Positions 40,083-48,892 of a DNA stretch of 64,000 nt are shown in pieces. This stretch comes from Actinoplanes flavus. GTDB taxonomy: Bacteria; Actinomycetota; Actinomycetes; Mycobacteriales; Micromonosporaceae. Made by a program: the position numbers and the translations under genes. Below the pieces are notes generated by a model. It had not been told where the DNA came from and did not search any database. It saw nothing but the letters and a program-made list of their open reading frames with translations. The DNA is taken from assembly GCF_017592555.1 (NCBI RefSeq), contig NZ_JAGFNS010000002.1:408964-472963 (forward strand). Reading direction: 5' to 3'. Positions within the stretch are counted from its first letter, which is position 1; the number at the start of each line of letters is the position of its first letter.

Positions 40083-41955
40083 TCATTCCCCGGCCGGCGA
40101 TCCGGGCGAGGGTGATCCGGTCGATCTCGGTGTAGGGCTGTCTCGTTCCGGGCAGGGCGTCGGCCAGCGTCCGTACGGTCAGGGTGGTGGTCCGGCCCGG
40201 GGCGGCCGGGACCACGTCGACGGCCAGGAAGGCGTAGGCGTCGTAGCGGACCTGCGACCAGTCGATCGCCTCCGGCACCCGTACCCCCGCCTTTTGGCCT
40301 GATTTTCCGACCACCGTCTCGGCGCCGGACCAGACGTAGCTGTTGTCGACGCTCGCCGTGGTGTTCTCCGGGCTTTTCGGACGGTGACCGCGGTAGCGCT
40401 CGCCCTCGGGCAGTTCGCGCGCGCCGGACGACCTCACCCCGGGCGGGGCCGGCGCCTCCGGGCCGGGCGCCGGGCGGAACGGGGAGCGGAGCCGCCCGCC
40501 GGAACCGGCGCAGAGGTAGGTGACCCCGTCCTCGGCCGGGTGGATCGTGGAACCGTCCGGCGCGGAGCGGGTCCTGCGGCCGTACCGGATCGGGTCGGTC
40601 CGTTCGAGCTGGTGGTTGTGGCCCTGGATGGCCAGGTCCACCCGGTATGTCGAGAAGAGCGGGTCGAGGGCGTCGCGGACACCGCCGTCGGAGGCGTGCT
40701 TGTCCGAGGTCGCGTAGGCGCACTGGTGGAAGAACGCGACGATGAAGTCGACCGTGGTCCCGGACCGCCATTCCCGCAGCACCGACTCCACCCAGCGCAC
40801 CTGCCGGCCGCCGGAGTAGCCGGTGTTGGTCTGGAGTTCGGCGCACAGGTCGTTGGCGTCGATCGCCAGGAAGCCGACGTTGCCGTAGACGAACCGGTAG
40901 GCCGACGGGCAGGATGCCGGGCCGTTGCCGGGCAGGTCCAGCCGGGCGCGATGGCCGCCGTAGCCGTGGTCGCCGTGGATCGGCTCCATGTCGTGGTTGC
41001 CGGTGGTGAACATCCATGGGACGGAGGCGGCCAGCGGTTCGATCTGGTCGAGGAAGACGTCCCACACGTACGGGTTGAAGAGGTTCCTGCCGGGCGGCGC
41101 GGTGCGCGACATGGCCATGCTGTCGTCGGCGGGCAGCCCCTGCCCGCTCGGGTTGGCGTAGCAGATGTCTCCGGCGACCAGCGTGAACACCGGGTTCTGG
41201 GTGCGCATCAGGCCGACCTGGGTGACCGCCGGCCACGGGTCGGCGCCACCGGCCCCGGCCACCGGATCGGTGCTCGGGTAGGAGTTGTTGTCGAAGACGG
41301 CGGCCGGCCAGGCGCCCCCGGCCCGGCGGACCACGGCCGGCTGCTGATGCCAGGAGTGCCGCGGGTCGGTCGGCGCCGTGTGGGTGCCGAGGTCGGCGAC
41401 CGCGGTGAAGGTGAACGGCGCGGCCGCCGGCCCGGGGGCGGCGGTGAAGTGGGCGTCCCCGGTGACGGTGCCGTCGGAGAGGCGGATCCGGTAGTGGTGC
41501 ACGGCGCCCGGCGCCAGCCGCTCCATCACCGCCTTGACGTAGAACTGGCTGCACACCGGGCCGCCGGCGATCGCGTCGCTGCCGGTCAGGTGACGGATCT
41601 CGGCCGGGAAGCGGCTGCCGTAGTCGCCCGGCGCGGTACCCACCTCGACGACCGCCCGCAGCCCGGCCGGCGGCCTGCCGGTCCTGCTCACGAGCTGGGC
41701 GGTGACCGCCATCGCCCGCCGCGGCACGCCGTCGGCCCCGGGCACGAACGACAGGTGACGGCCGGAGACCACCACCCCGGCCCGCCCGGCCGTGCCGCCG
41801 GCGGCCGCGAACGCCGCACCGGCCAGCCGGTACTGGGCGTACACCAGAGCGCCGCCGGTCAGTGCGGCCCGCAGCGCGGCCCGCCGGCTGACCCGGTGCC
41901 GGGCCAGGATCCGGTCGTTCCGCTCGGTGTACTCGTCGATCGTCCCGGGACCCAT
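40066..41955 (-). CDS. Purple-acid-phosphatase-like metallophosphoesterase, Tat-exported
   Basis: The 629-residue protein begins with a twin-arginine-like signal (RVSRRAALRAALTGGALVYAQ), then a fibronectin-like N-domain, and a metallophosphoesterase domain with DLG, AGDICY, GNHDMEP, FFHQCAY and GHNHQLERT, the five dimetal motifs. It should hydrolyse phosphomonoesters or diesters outside the membrane. It is the last gene of the eleven-gene polysaccharide operon (19 bases after the FemAB-like gene), so it may dephosphorylate a lipid- or polymer-linked product, though a nutritional role is possible. Confidence 0.83.
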   Translation of the reverse strand: MGPGTIDEYTERNDRILARHRVSRRAALRAALTGGALVYAQYRLAGAAFAAAGGTAGRAGVVVSGRHLSFVPGADGVPRRAMAVTAQLVSRTGRPPAGLRAVVEVGTAPGDYGSRFPAEIRHLTGSDAIAGGPVCSQFYVKAVMERLAPGAVHHYRIRLSDGTVTGDAHFTAAPGPAAAPFTFTAVADLGTHTAPTDPRHSWHQQPAVVRRAGGAWPAAVFDNNSYPSTDPVAGAGGADPWPAVTQVGLMRTQNPVFTLVAGDICYANPSGQGLPADDSMAMSRTAPPGRNLFNPYVWDVFLDQIEPLAASVPWMFTTGNHDMEPIHGDHGYGGHRARLDLPGNGPASCPSAYRFVYGNVGFLAIDANDLCAELQTNTGYSGGRQVRWVESVLREWRSGTTVDFIVAFFHQCAYATSDKHASDGGVRDALDPLFSTYRVDLAIQGHNHQLERTDPIRYGRRTRSAPDGSTIHPAEDGVTYLCAGSGGRLRSPFRPAPGPEAPAPPGVRSSGARELPEGERYRGHRPKSPENTTASVDNSYVWSGAETVVGKSGQKAGVRVPEAIDWSQVRYDAYAFLAVDVVPAAPGRTTTLTVRTLADALPGTRQPYTEIDRITLARIAGRGMITVAR

Positions 41956-41974
41956 GCCCGATATGATGCCAAAA

Positions 41975-42988
41975 TCATCGGTACGGTGGGAAACGCCCCG
42001 ACATCAGCTCGGGTGTCGGCGTGCCGGCCAGCTTCTCGAACGCGACCGGGTCGGTCACCATCCGCCACGTGTGGAAGTCCTGGCGCCCGGCCGCGAAGGC
42101 CGCCTTGTAGCGGAACAGCGAGTCGTCCGCCCCGCCCACCCCGCCGCCGAGATGGTGCACCAGGTTGCCGTGCTCCCGGCCCCACCGCCGTACCTCGTGA
42201 TAGAGCATCTTGTCGGCCCACCAGATCTGCCCGTCCCGGGTGGACTGGAGATGCGTCTGCATGATCCGCCGGTACGCGAAGAACAGGTTCCCGCCCAGCA
42301 CCTCCCCGTCGCGTACCGCCACGGCCAGGTGGACGTGCCCGTCGAGCGCCTCCCGCAGCCGGTGGAAGTGATCCCGGTCGAAGAAGTAGAACGCGGTGGC
42401 CCCGACCCGCCGCATGGTGGCGTGGTACGTCTCCACCCACGCGTCGAGCAGCCCCCAGTCGTCGAAGACGACCTCCACCCCGGCCCGGGCCGCCTTGTTG
42501 ATCTGGTTGCGGTGGGTGCGGTGGGTCTCCTGCCACAGCCGCTCGGGGCTCAGGGTGAGGTCCACCGAGACGGTCTCCCCGTGGTGGACCACCGTCCCGG
42601 TCCCGGCCAGCACCGCCGCCGCCGACGGCAGCAGCGGATGGAGCCGGGCGAAGACGCTTATCACGTCGTTGGTGCGCAGCACGCCGGCCATGGCCAGGGT
42701 GGCCCGCTCCCAGAACCCGGTCTGCGACGGTGGCACGTCACTGACCGGCCCGGGGTAGCCGTACGGGGAGACGGCGTCCCGTAACCCGGTGCCCGGCACG
42801 TCGCGCAGCACCAGGGGAAGCAGCAGCACCTGGCCCATCTCGTCGTACCGGAACGCGATCGGCGTGCCCCCGGTGAGCCGGGCGTCGAGCGTCACGTAGG
42901 CGGGCAGGTGGTAGACGTCGTGGTGGACACGCCGCAGCGCCTCCGTCCACGCCGGGTCGCCGGGTCGCAGCAGGGCGCCTTCGGCCAT
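41975..42988 (-). CDS. FemAB/GNAT_6-type transferase, copy A
   Basis: The 337-residue protein has the double-GNAT fold of FemAB-like and BioF2-like acyltransferases: SPYGYPGPV, GETVSVDLTLSPERLWQETHRTHRNQINKAARAGVEV, LGGNLFFAYRRIMQTHLQST and HLGGGVGGADDSLFRYKAAF. It is a clear paralogue of the gene at 44255-45268 and has exactly the same length. Members transfer amino acids or acyl groups to peptidoglycan, lipids or polysaccharides. Here it probably decorates the surface polymer. It follows the FAD monooxygenase by 25 bases. Confidence 0.82.
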   Translation of the reverse strand: MAEGALLRPGDPAWTEALRRVHHDVYHLPAYVTLDARLTGGTPIAFRYDEMGQVLLLPLVLRDVPGTGLRDAVSPYGYPGPVSDVPPSQTGFWERATLAMAGVLRTNDVISVFARLHPLLPSAAAVLAGTGTVVHHGETVSVDLTLSPERLWQETHRTHRNQINKAARAGVEVVFDDWGLLDAWVETYHATMRRVGATAFYFFDRDHFHRLREALDGHVHLAVAVRDGEVLGGNLFFAYRRIMQTHLQSTRDGQIWWADKMLYHEVRRWGREHGNLVHHLGGGVGGADDSLFRYKAAFAAGRQDFHTWRMVTDPVAFEKLAGTPTPELMSGRFPPYR

Positions 42989-43013
42989 CGGTCATCCCTT
43001 CTCCTCGGGTGGG

Positions 43014-44243
43014 TCACGCCGTATGCGGTATCGCCTGTCGCGTCGCCACCCGGGTCGTCGTGGGCCGGCGCCGGGCCCGGCCGGCCCGGCGGGCGCTCAA
43101 TGTCCACCGCAGCAGCGTGCGGGGGACCGTGCTCTGCGTCGCCATGTGCAGCAGGTACCGCCACGTCGGATATTCGCCGCGCCGGTTCGACAGCGCGTAC
43201 GAGAAGCGTTTGGCCGGAAGGCCGGCGTACTCGGGCATCCGCTCGAACCACGCGCTGCTCGCCCGCGCCGCCTTCTGCAACGGCGCCAGTGCCACCTTGC
43301 GGCGATGCTCGTACCGTTCCAGGGCAACCGGGAGGTCGTCGCCGGAGGCGACCGCATCCGCCAGCGCCATCGCGTCCTGCATGGCCAGCTTCGTCCCGGA
43401 GCCGATCGCGAAGTGGGTGGTGTGCGCCGAGTCTCCCATCAGGACGATGTTGCCGTGGTCCCAGCGCTGGGCGGTGACCCGGCGGAAGTTGAGCCATCCG
43501 GCGCCACCCGCCTCGGCGCGCTGGTCGATCAGCTCGGCGCCGTCCAGATGCTCGGCGAAGATCTCCGCCAGCCGGGCCGCCCCGGCCCGCCCGTCCATCC
43601 GGTCGAAGCCCAGCCCGGCCCACGTCTGCGGGGTGCACTCCACGATGAACGTGCTGGTCTTGGCGTCGAACGGGTAGGCGTGGAACCAGATCCACCCGGC
43701 CTCGGTCTCCTCGAACCCGAAGGTGAACGTGTCGAACACCTTCGGCGTGCCCAGCCAGATGTATTTGTTCCGGGCGACCTCCACCTCGGCGCCGAAGTGC
43801 TCGGCGTGCGCCTCCCGGATCCGGCTGCGTGCCCCGTCGCACGCCACGATCAGGTCGGACGGCGGCAGATCGGACAGGTCGGTCAGCTCGTCCGAGTACC
43901 GGATGTCCACACCGACCTCGACGGCCCGCTCGGCGAGGATCTCCAGCAGCCGGTGCCGGCCCAGACTGAACCCGTAACCGGCCAGGTGGGTGACCGGTTT
44001 GCCGGTGGCCCGCACCTCGTACTCGTCCCACTTGTAGGCGGCGTCCCAGATCCGCCCGGCACTGACCGGGTCGTAGGCGAACAGGTCGTCGAGCAGGTCG
44101 TCCCAGAACACGACACCCCAGCCCCAGGTGACCCCGGCCGGGTTGCGCTCCAGGACGGTGACCTCGTTGTCCGGGTCCGCGAGCTTCGCCAGCGTCGCGA
44201 AGTACAGGCCGGCGGGACCGCCGCCGACGCAGGTGATCCGCAT
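43014..44243 (-). CDS. FAD-dependent aromatic monooxygenase (salicyloyl/anthraniloyl-CoA hydroxylase type)
   Basis: The 409-residue protein begins MRITCVGGGPAGLYFATLAK and continues with VVFWDDLLDDL, DGARS, and NIVLMGDSAHTTHFAIGSGTK, all flavin hydroxylase motifs (GxGxxG, DG, GD). The N-terminus is like that of salicyloyl-CoA 5-hydroxylase and anthraniloyl-CoA monooxygenase. Here it is a single-domain version embedded between two FemAB-like genes in a polysaccharide operon. The substrate is unknown; it could hydroxylate an aromatic acyl group to be attached to the polymer, but this is inference from location alone. Confidence 0.8.
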   Translation of the reverse strand: MRITCVGGGPAGLYFATLAKLADPDNEVTVLERNPAGVTWGWGVVFWDDLLDDLFAYDPVSAGRIWDAAYKWDEYEVRATGKPVTHLAGYGFSLGRHRLLEILAERAVEVGVDIRYSDELTDLSDLPPSDLIVACDGARSRIREAHAEHFGAEVEVARNKYIWLGTPKVFDTFTFGFEETEAGWIWFHAYPFDAKTSTFIVECTPQTWAGLGFDRMDGRAGAARLAEIFAEHLDGAELIDQRAEAGGAGWLNFRRVTAQRWDHGNIVLMGDSAHTTHFAIGSGTKLAMQDAMALADAVASGDDLPVALERYEHRRKVALAPLQKAARASSAWFERMPEYAGLPAKRFSYALSNRRGEYPTWRYLLHMATQSTVPRTLLRWTLSARRAGRARRRPTTTRVATRQAIPHTA

Positions 44244-44254
44244 GACGATGCTCC

Positions 44255-45268
44255 TCAGCGGTAGGAGGGGAAGGTGGTGGTCAGGTCGGCCGGGTCGGCG
44301 CCGGGTCGGCGTTCGCGGACCAGGGCCTCGTACGCGGCCGGGTCGGCGACCACGCGCCAGGTGTGGAACGGGTGCCGGCTCGGCGAGAACCCCGCCTTGT
44401 ACGAGAAGAGCGAGTCGTTCGCCCCGCCCTTGCCCCCGCCCAGGTGGAACACCCGGTCACCGCGCTGCTTGCACCAACGGCGCACCGAGTCGTAGAGCAG
44501 CTCGTCGGCGTACCGTTTCGGCGCCCGCCGGGTGGACGAGACGTATCCGGTGGCGATCCCGTCGTACGAGAAGAAGGTGTTGCCCCCGACGACCTCGCCG
44601 TCCTCGAGTGCGACGACCAGGTGCATCCGGTCGCCGACCGCGTCGTGCAGGGCCGTCAGGTGCTCGACGGTGAAGAAGTAGTACGACGTCGCGCCGACCC
44701 GCCGCATGTTGTCGTGGTAGACGTCGACCCACTCGCCGAGCCGGCTCCAGTCGTCGAACACGATCTCGGTGCCCGCACGTTTCGCCCGGTTGATGTGGTT
44801 GCGGTGGTCACTGCGGGTCTGCTTCCACATCTCGTCCTCGGAGACGGTCAGATCCATGGAGACGGTCTCGCCGTGGTGGACCAGGGCACCGTGCGCGGAG
44901 AGGACCGGCGCCGGCGCGTCGAACAGCGGGTGCGTCCGGACGAACGCCGAGACGATGCCCTCCTCCCGCAGCGTCGCGACGAACGCCGCGCACGCCTCGT
45001 CCCAGAACACCGGGTCGCCGCGGCCGACCGGGCCGGGATACCCGTACGGGGAGATCGCGTCCCGCAGCCCGGAGTCCGGGATCTCCCGCAGGATCAGCGG
45101 GATCAGCAGCCGCCGGCCGTGCTTCTCGTAGTGGAACGCGGCCGGCGCGCCGCCGTAGAGCCGGGCGTCCAGAACCACGTAGTCCGGCACGTGGTACATG
45201 TCGTGACCGACGTGCTGGAGGGTCTCCTTCCACTCGCGGGCCGCCGGATCCAGCAGCGATGCCGTCAT
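44255..45268 (-). CDS. FemAB/GNAT_6-type transferase, copy B
   Basis: The protein is 337 residues long and reads in parallel with copy A: SPYGYPGPV, GETVSMDLTVSEDEMWKQTRSDHRNHINRAKRAG, VGGNTFFSYDGIATGYVSST and HLGGGKGGANDSLFSYKAGF. Duplication within the operon with later divergence is likely, since the pair flanks the monooxygenase. Each copy probably transfers a different acyl or amino-acyl group. ATG 45268 is 23 bases after the preceding gene. Confidence 0.82.
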   Translation of the reverse strand: MTASLLDPAAREWKETLQHVGHDMYHVPDYVVLDARLYGGAPAAFHYEKHGRRLLIPLILREIPDSGLRDAISPYGYPGPVGRGDPVFWDEACAAFVATLREEGIVSAFVRTHPLFDAPAPVLSAHGALVHHGETVSMDLTVSEDEMWKQTRSDHRNHINRAKRAGTEIVFDDWSRLGEWVDVYHDNMRRVGATSYYFFTVEHLTALHDAVGDRMHLVVALEDGEVVGGNTFFSYDGIATGYVSSTRRAPKRYADELLYDSVRRWCKQRGDRVFHLGGGKGGANDSLFSYKAGFSPSRHPFHTWRVVADPAAYEALVRERRPGADPADLTTTFPSYR

Positions 45269-45291
45269 GTCGCTTTGTCTCCTTCCGGCGT

Positions 45292-46422
45292 TCAGGCCCG
45301 CAGCAGGCGGGCGTTGAGCGCCATGTTCGCGGCGAACTGATCGTTCACCACCTGGTGTCTCTCCAGCCGCAGTTGCACGGCCGGGTCGTAGCGGCCCAGC
45401 TTCACGAACCCGTCGGACCACCAGCCGTTGTCGCTCCCGGTGCCGTCCACGTAGGCGTGATAGGTCGTCCCGCCCGGCCAGACCACCTTGGTCAGCAGGG
45501 CCGAGAACGCCGCCATGTCGGCCGTCGACCAGCCCTGGCCGCGGTCGTGGGCCTCCACCACGTACGTGATCACCGCGTTGCCGTGGCCCACGTCCTGGCC
45601 GGGCCGTCTCATCGAGCCCCACACGTCGTTCCAGAACCAGGCGGTCGGCTCGGCCGGGTTGCGCCGCAACTGCCCGCGCAGCCGGGTGCTGATCTCGTCG
45701 ACCACCGCGTTGCAGCGGGCTTTGCGGCCCTGGTCGGCGGTGAGGTGGGCCATGTTCATGGCGATCAGCGCCCAGTGCGACGCCATGTGGGTGCGCTCGC
45801 GGTAGATGTAGTCCTTGGTTCCCCGGCTGTGCCACTTGTCGAAGACGTCGGTCTCGGCGAAGGCGAGCAGCCGGGCGTAGCGGGCCCGGTAGCCGGCGTC
45901 GGTCAGGTCCTTCATGGCGACCAGCAGGTTCGTGCCGTACCGCCACAGGTACGACTCGTAGAGCGGCACCTCGTCGCCGCCCTCGCCGGAACGGCTGGAC
46001 GCCCAGCCGGAGAACCGGTCCCTGAACGAGCTCTTCGACAGCGACCTCGACGGGCGGGCCGAGGCCACCACGTTCTCCATGAACGTCAGCCCCCGGTCGA
46101 GGTAGCGACGGTCGCCGGTGGCCCGGAACATCGCGGTGCACGCGTCGATGTCGTACGCCAGGTCGTAGTGGTCCCGGCTGTCCTTGGACCGGCTCAGCGG
46201 CAGCCCGTTGCGCAGCGAGAAGTCCCAGCTGCGCAGATAGACCCCGGTCCAGTAGGCCACCGTCTTGATCTTCAGCGCCTCCTGCATCGAGGGCGGCGGG
46301 ACCGGCATCGGGTCACGGATGTCCGGCACGTCGTCGCCGGCCGCCCGGACCAGGTGCAGCCCGGCCGCGCCCGCGACCGCCGCCCCGCCGAGCGAGGCCA
46401 CCAACAGGGTCCGCCGCCTCAT
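45292..46422 (-). CDS. Exported alpha-toroid-like protein of unknown activity
   Basis: The 376-residue protein has a short signal-like N-terminus (RRRTLLVASLGGAAVAGAAGL, possibly Tat) and a helical domain with repeated helix pairs (YDIDACTAMFRATGDRRYLDRG, YLWRYGTNLLVAMKDLTDAGY, THMASHWALIAMNMAHL). This is the feel of an alpha/alpha toroid as in polysaccharide lyases or uronate epimerases, but I recognise no catalytic signature. Within the operon it sits between the polymerase/ligase and transferase genes, so modification or trimming of the polymer outside the membrane is plausible. It overlaps the upstream gene by four bases. Confidence 0.62.
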   Translation of the reverse strand: MRRRTLLVASLGGAAVAGAAGLHLVRAAGDDVPDIRDPMPVPPPSMQEALKIKTVAYWTGVYLRSWDFSLRNGLPLSRSKDSRDHYDLAYDIDACTAMFRATGDRRYLDRGLTFMENVVASARPSRSLSKSSFRDRFSGWASSRSGEGGDEVPLYESYLWRYGTNLLVAMKDLTDAGYRARYARLLAFAETDVFDKWHSRGTKDYIYRERTHMASHWALIAMNMAHLTADQGRKARCNAVVDEISTRLRGQLRRNPAEPTAWFWNDVWGSMRRPGQDVGHGNAVITYVVEAHDRGQGWSTADMAAFSALLTKVVWPGGTTYHAYVDGTGSDNGWWSDGFVKLGRYDPAVQLRLERHQVVNDQFAANMALNARLLRA

Positions 46423-47627
46423 CGCGCCACCGCCGTCATTCGTGCCGGCGCCGGAAAGGACGGGGCCGGAGGGGGCGCGACCAGGGCCGCCGCGGCCGCC
46501 ATCGCCGCGAACATCCAGGCCAGCCGGGAGTCGTAGTAGTCGCCGGAGAACAGGCCGCTGAGCGCCACGAAGACGGCCGACGCCACGGCCAGCCCGGTGA
46601 GCTGGGGACGGCGCCCGCCACCGCGGACGATCCGGGTCCACAGCAGCACCGAGACGGTGAGCAGCCCGAGACCGATCAGCCCGCCCTCGGCCGCGACCGC
46701 GAGCACGTAGTTGTGGGGATACTCGACGGCCTGGTTGACGCCGATCAGGCCGTAGAAGCCGTCGACGCCGGCGCCGCCGATCGGATGGTCGGCGAAGAGA
46801 CGGACCGCGGCCATCCAGATGTCGGTCCGTCCGGAGAGATATTGTTCCTGCACGGTCTGTTCAACGAACCGTTCCTGGAAGAGGTCGGTGAACTCGGGCG
46901 GCGCCAGCGCCCCGATCAGGCCCACCGCGACCAGGGACACCACCACCGACGCCGCGATCCCGGCGGCGCTCAGCCGGTGCCGCAGCTTGAGCAGCGCGGC
47001 GAAACCGACGACCCCACCGGCGACCAGCGTGCCGCGCGAGCCGGACAGCACCGTGGCCAGCAGGAAGAGCGGGATCACCAGCAGCGGCAGCACCCGGCCG
47101 GTCAGCATGAACAGGGCGATCGCGCTGATCACGCCGAGCACCTCGATCCGGGCGAACACGTTGGGCCCGCCCCCGAAGGCCGAGTAGCGGCCCTGCTCAC
47201 CCGGCCCGCTGATGAAGATCGCGGCCAGCGCGTAGACGATCGCGGCCACGAAGAACAGCTGGAAGGTGAAGCGGATGACGGTCTCCGGGTCGCCGGTCGT
47301 GTACTGGTAGGTCGCCACCAGCAGGACGCCCAGCAGCACCAGGTCCAGCACCTGCGGGCCGACCCGGGCGGCCGGCGGGGCCCACAGCGCCGACGCGATC
47401 TGGAAGAGGAAGAACAGCAGGGCCGCGATGATCCAGCCCTCCCGCCCCGGCTTCTTGTCGGTCAGTTCGGCGGCGTTCAGGATCAGGACGGCCAGCGCGA
47501 TGAGCAGGCCGATCACTCGCAGGTCCACCCAGGCCAGATCGACCAGTCCGGCCCGGTCCAGGGTGTACCGGCCGCCGATCGCGACGAGGATCAGCAGCAG
47601 GCCGGGGGCGAGGAACGCCCGCCTCAT
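46419..47627 (-). CDS. O-antigen ligase/polymerase (Wzy/WaaL) family protein
   Basis: The 402-residue protein has about ten to twelve hydrophobic segments and a large periplasm-facing loop followed by the Wzy_C-type region with SGRTDIWMAAVRLFADHPIGGAGVDGFY and EYPHNYVLAVAAEGG, typical of O-antigen ligase/polymerase proteins. It should polymerise repeat units or ligate chains on the outer face of the membrane. It overlaps its neighbours by four bases on both sides (ATGA-type), consistent with strict coupling with the flippase. Confidence 0.85.
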   Translation of the reverse strand: MRRAFLAPGLLLILVAIGGRYTLDRAGLVDLAWVDLRVIGLLIALAVLILNAAELTDKKPGREGWIIAALLFFLFQIASALWAPPAARVGPQVLDLVLLGVLLVATYQYTTGDPETVIRFTFQLFFVAAIVYALAAIFISGPGEQGRYSAFGGGPNVFARIEVLGVISAIALFMLTGRVLPLLVIPLFLLATVLSGSRGTLVAGGVVGFAALLKLRHRLSAAGIAASVVVSLVAVGLIGALAPPEFTDLFQERFVEQTVQEQYLSGRTDIWMAAVRLFADHPIGGAGVDGFYGLIGVNQAVEYPHNYVLAVAAEGGLIGLGLLTVSVLLWTRIVRGGGRRPQLTGLAVASAVFVALSGLFSGDYYDSRLAWMFAAMAAAAALVAPPPAPSFPAPARMTAVAR

Positions 47628-48892
47628 CGTTCTCTCACGAGCTTCGTCGCGATCATCGCGAACACCAGGCAGGCGCCGTACCCGGCCAGCGACCCGTAGG
47701 CCGCGCCGAGGATCCCGAGCCGCGGGATCAGCAGCAGGTACGCCGCGAAGCTCACCACGAAACCGGTGATCTCGGCGGCCGACACCAGCCCGCCGTGCCC
47801 CTTCGCGATCAGCAGGCCCAGGCTGACCCGGGACACCGCGTACAGGCCGGCCGCCACCACCAGCGGCAGCACGACCACCTTGGCGTCCGCGTAGTCGTGG
47901 CCGAACAGCGGCTCGATCAGCAGGTACAGGCCACCGGCCACGACCGGGACCACCACCAGGGCGTACGCGCCGACGGCCAGCAGGATCGGCGCGGTCCGCA
48001 GCGTCCCCTCCCGGTGCGACGCCCGCCACCGGCCCAGACGGGAATCGGCGTAGGCCCGCACCGGCCACGCCAGCAACTCGGTCATGGTCGCCACCGACGC
48101 GTAGTGGCCGAGCGCCGCGGTGGACGCCAGCGCCGGGATGACCAGGCGGTCCACCCGCAGCATCGCCATGTTGGACAGCGCGGCCGGGAACAGCGCCAGG
48201 CCCTCCCGCCGGACCTGACGGTTCACCGCCGGGTCGAGGGGGGTGGCGGCCGCGGTCACCGGCAACCGCGTCCAGATCAGCAGGTAGACCACCGTGGGCG
48301 TGGCGCCGGCGAACAGGTAGGCCAGAAACCACAGCTCGGGACGGGCCGCTCCGGCCACGTACAGGCCGATCAGCATGGCCAGCAGCAGCAGCGCCTCGAG
48401 GACCCGGGCCACCAGGAAGTCCCGGACCCGGCCCACCGCGATCGCGATCGACCGGGTGGCCAGGCTGGCGGCCTCGATCAGCGCGAACACCGCCAGCATG
48501 GCGACGATCACCGGGCCCGGCGTCAACCGGTCCGGCGCGGCCAGGTGCCAGATCACCGCCCCGGAGAGGAAGACCAGGCACGGTACGGCGAGCAGGCGGC
48601 CGTACGCGCGGACGGCCGGAGCGGGCGCCACGTTGTGGTAGGCGGCCACGAAGCTGCGCTCGGTGCCCATCAGCAGGACCTGGGTGGCCAGGTACACCAC
48701 CTGGAGCATGAGGGCGACCTCACCGCGATGGGTGGGACTGAGGGACCGGACCATCAGGATGTTGGCCGCCATCGCCACCCCACCGGTCAGCACCTGCGAG
48801 GCCAGCAGCTGGACGGACGGTTCCCGCAGCACCCGGCCGGCCAGTGCCGCCGGGCGGGCCGGCGCGGCCTCCTCGACCCGCAGCTCACTCAC
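47624..48892 (-). CDS. Polysaccharide flippase (Wzx/MATE-like)
   Basis: The 422-residue protein has about twelve to fourteen membrane helices and opens with QLLASQVLTGGVAMAANILMVRSLSPTHRGEVALML, a pattern of lipopolysaccharide flippases (PF01943/PF13440). RVDRLVIPALASTAALGHYAS is also typical. It would move the lipid-linked repeat unit across the membrane. The start (GTG at 48892) overlaps the chain-length regulator gene by eight bases. Confidence 0.85.
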   Translation of the reverse strand: MSELRVEEAAPARPAALAGRVLREPSVQLLASQVLTGGVAMAANILMVRSLSPTHRGEVALMLQVVYLATQVLLMGTERSFVAAYHNVAPAPAVRAYGRLLAVPCLVFLSGAVIWHLAAPDRLTPGPVIVAMLAVFALIEAASLATRSIAIAVGRVRDFLVARVLEALLLLAMLIGLYVAGAARPELWFLAYLFAGATPTVVYLLIWTRLPVTAAATPLDPAVNRQVRREGLALFPAALSNMAMLRVDRLVIPALASTAALGHYASVATMTELLAWPVRAYADSRLGRWRASHREGTLRTAPILLAVGAYALVVVPVVAGGLYLLIEPLFGHDYADAKVVVLPLVVAAGLYAVSRVSLGLLIAKGHGGLVSAAEITGFVVSFAAYLLLIPRLGILGAAYGSLAGYGACLVFAMIATKLVRER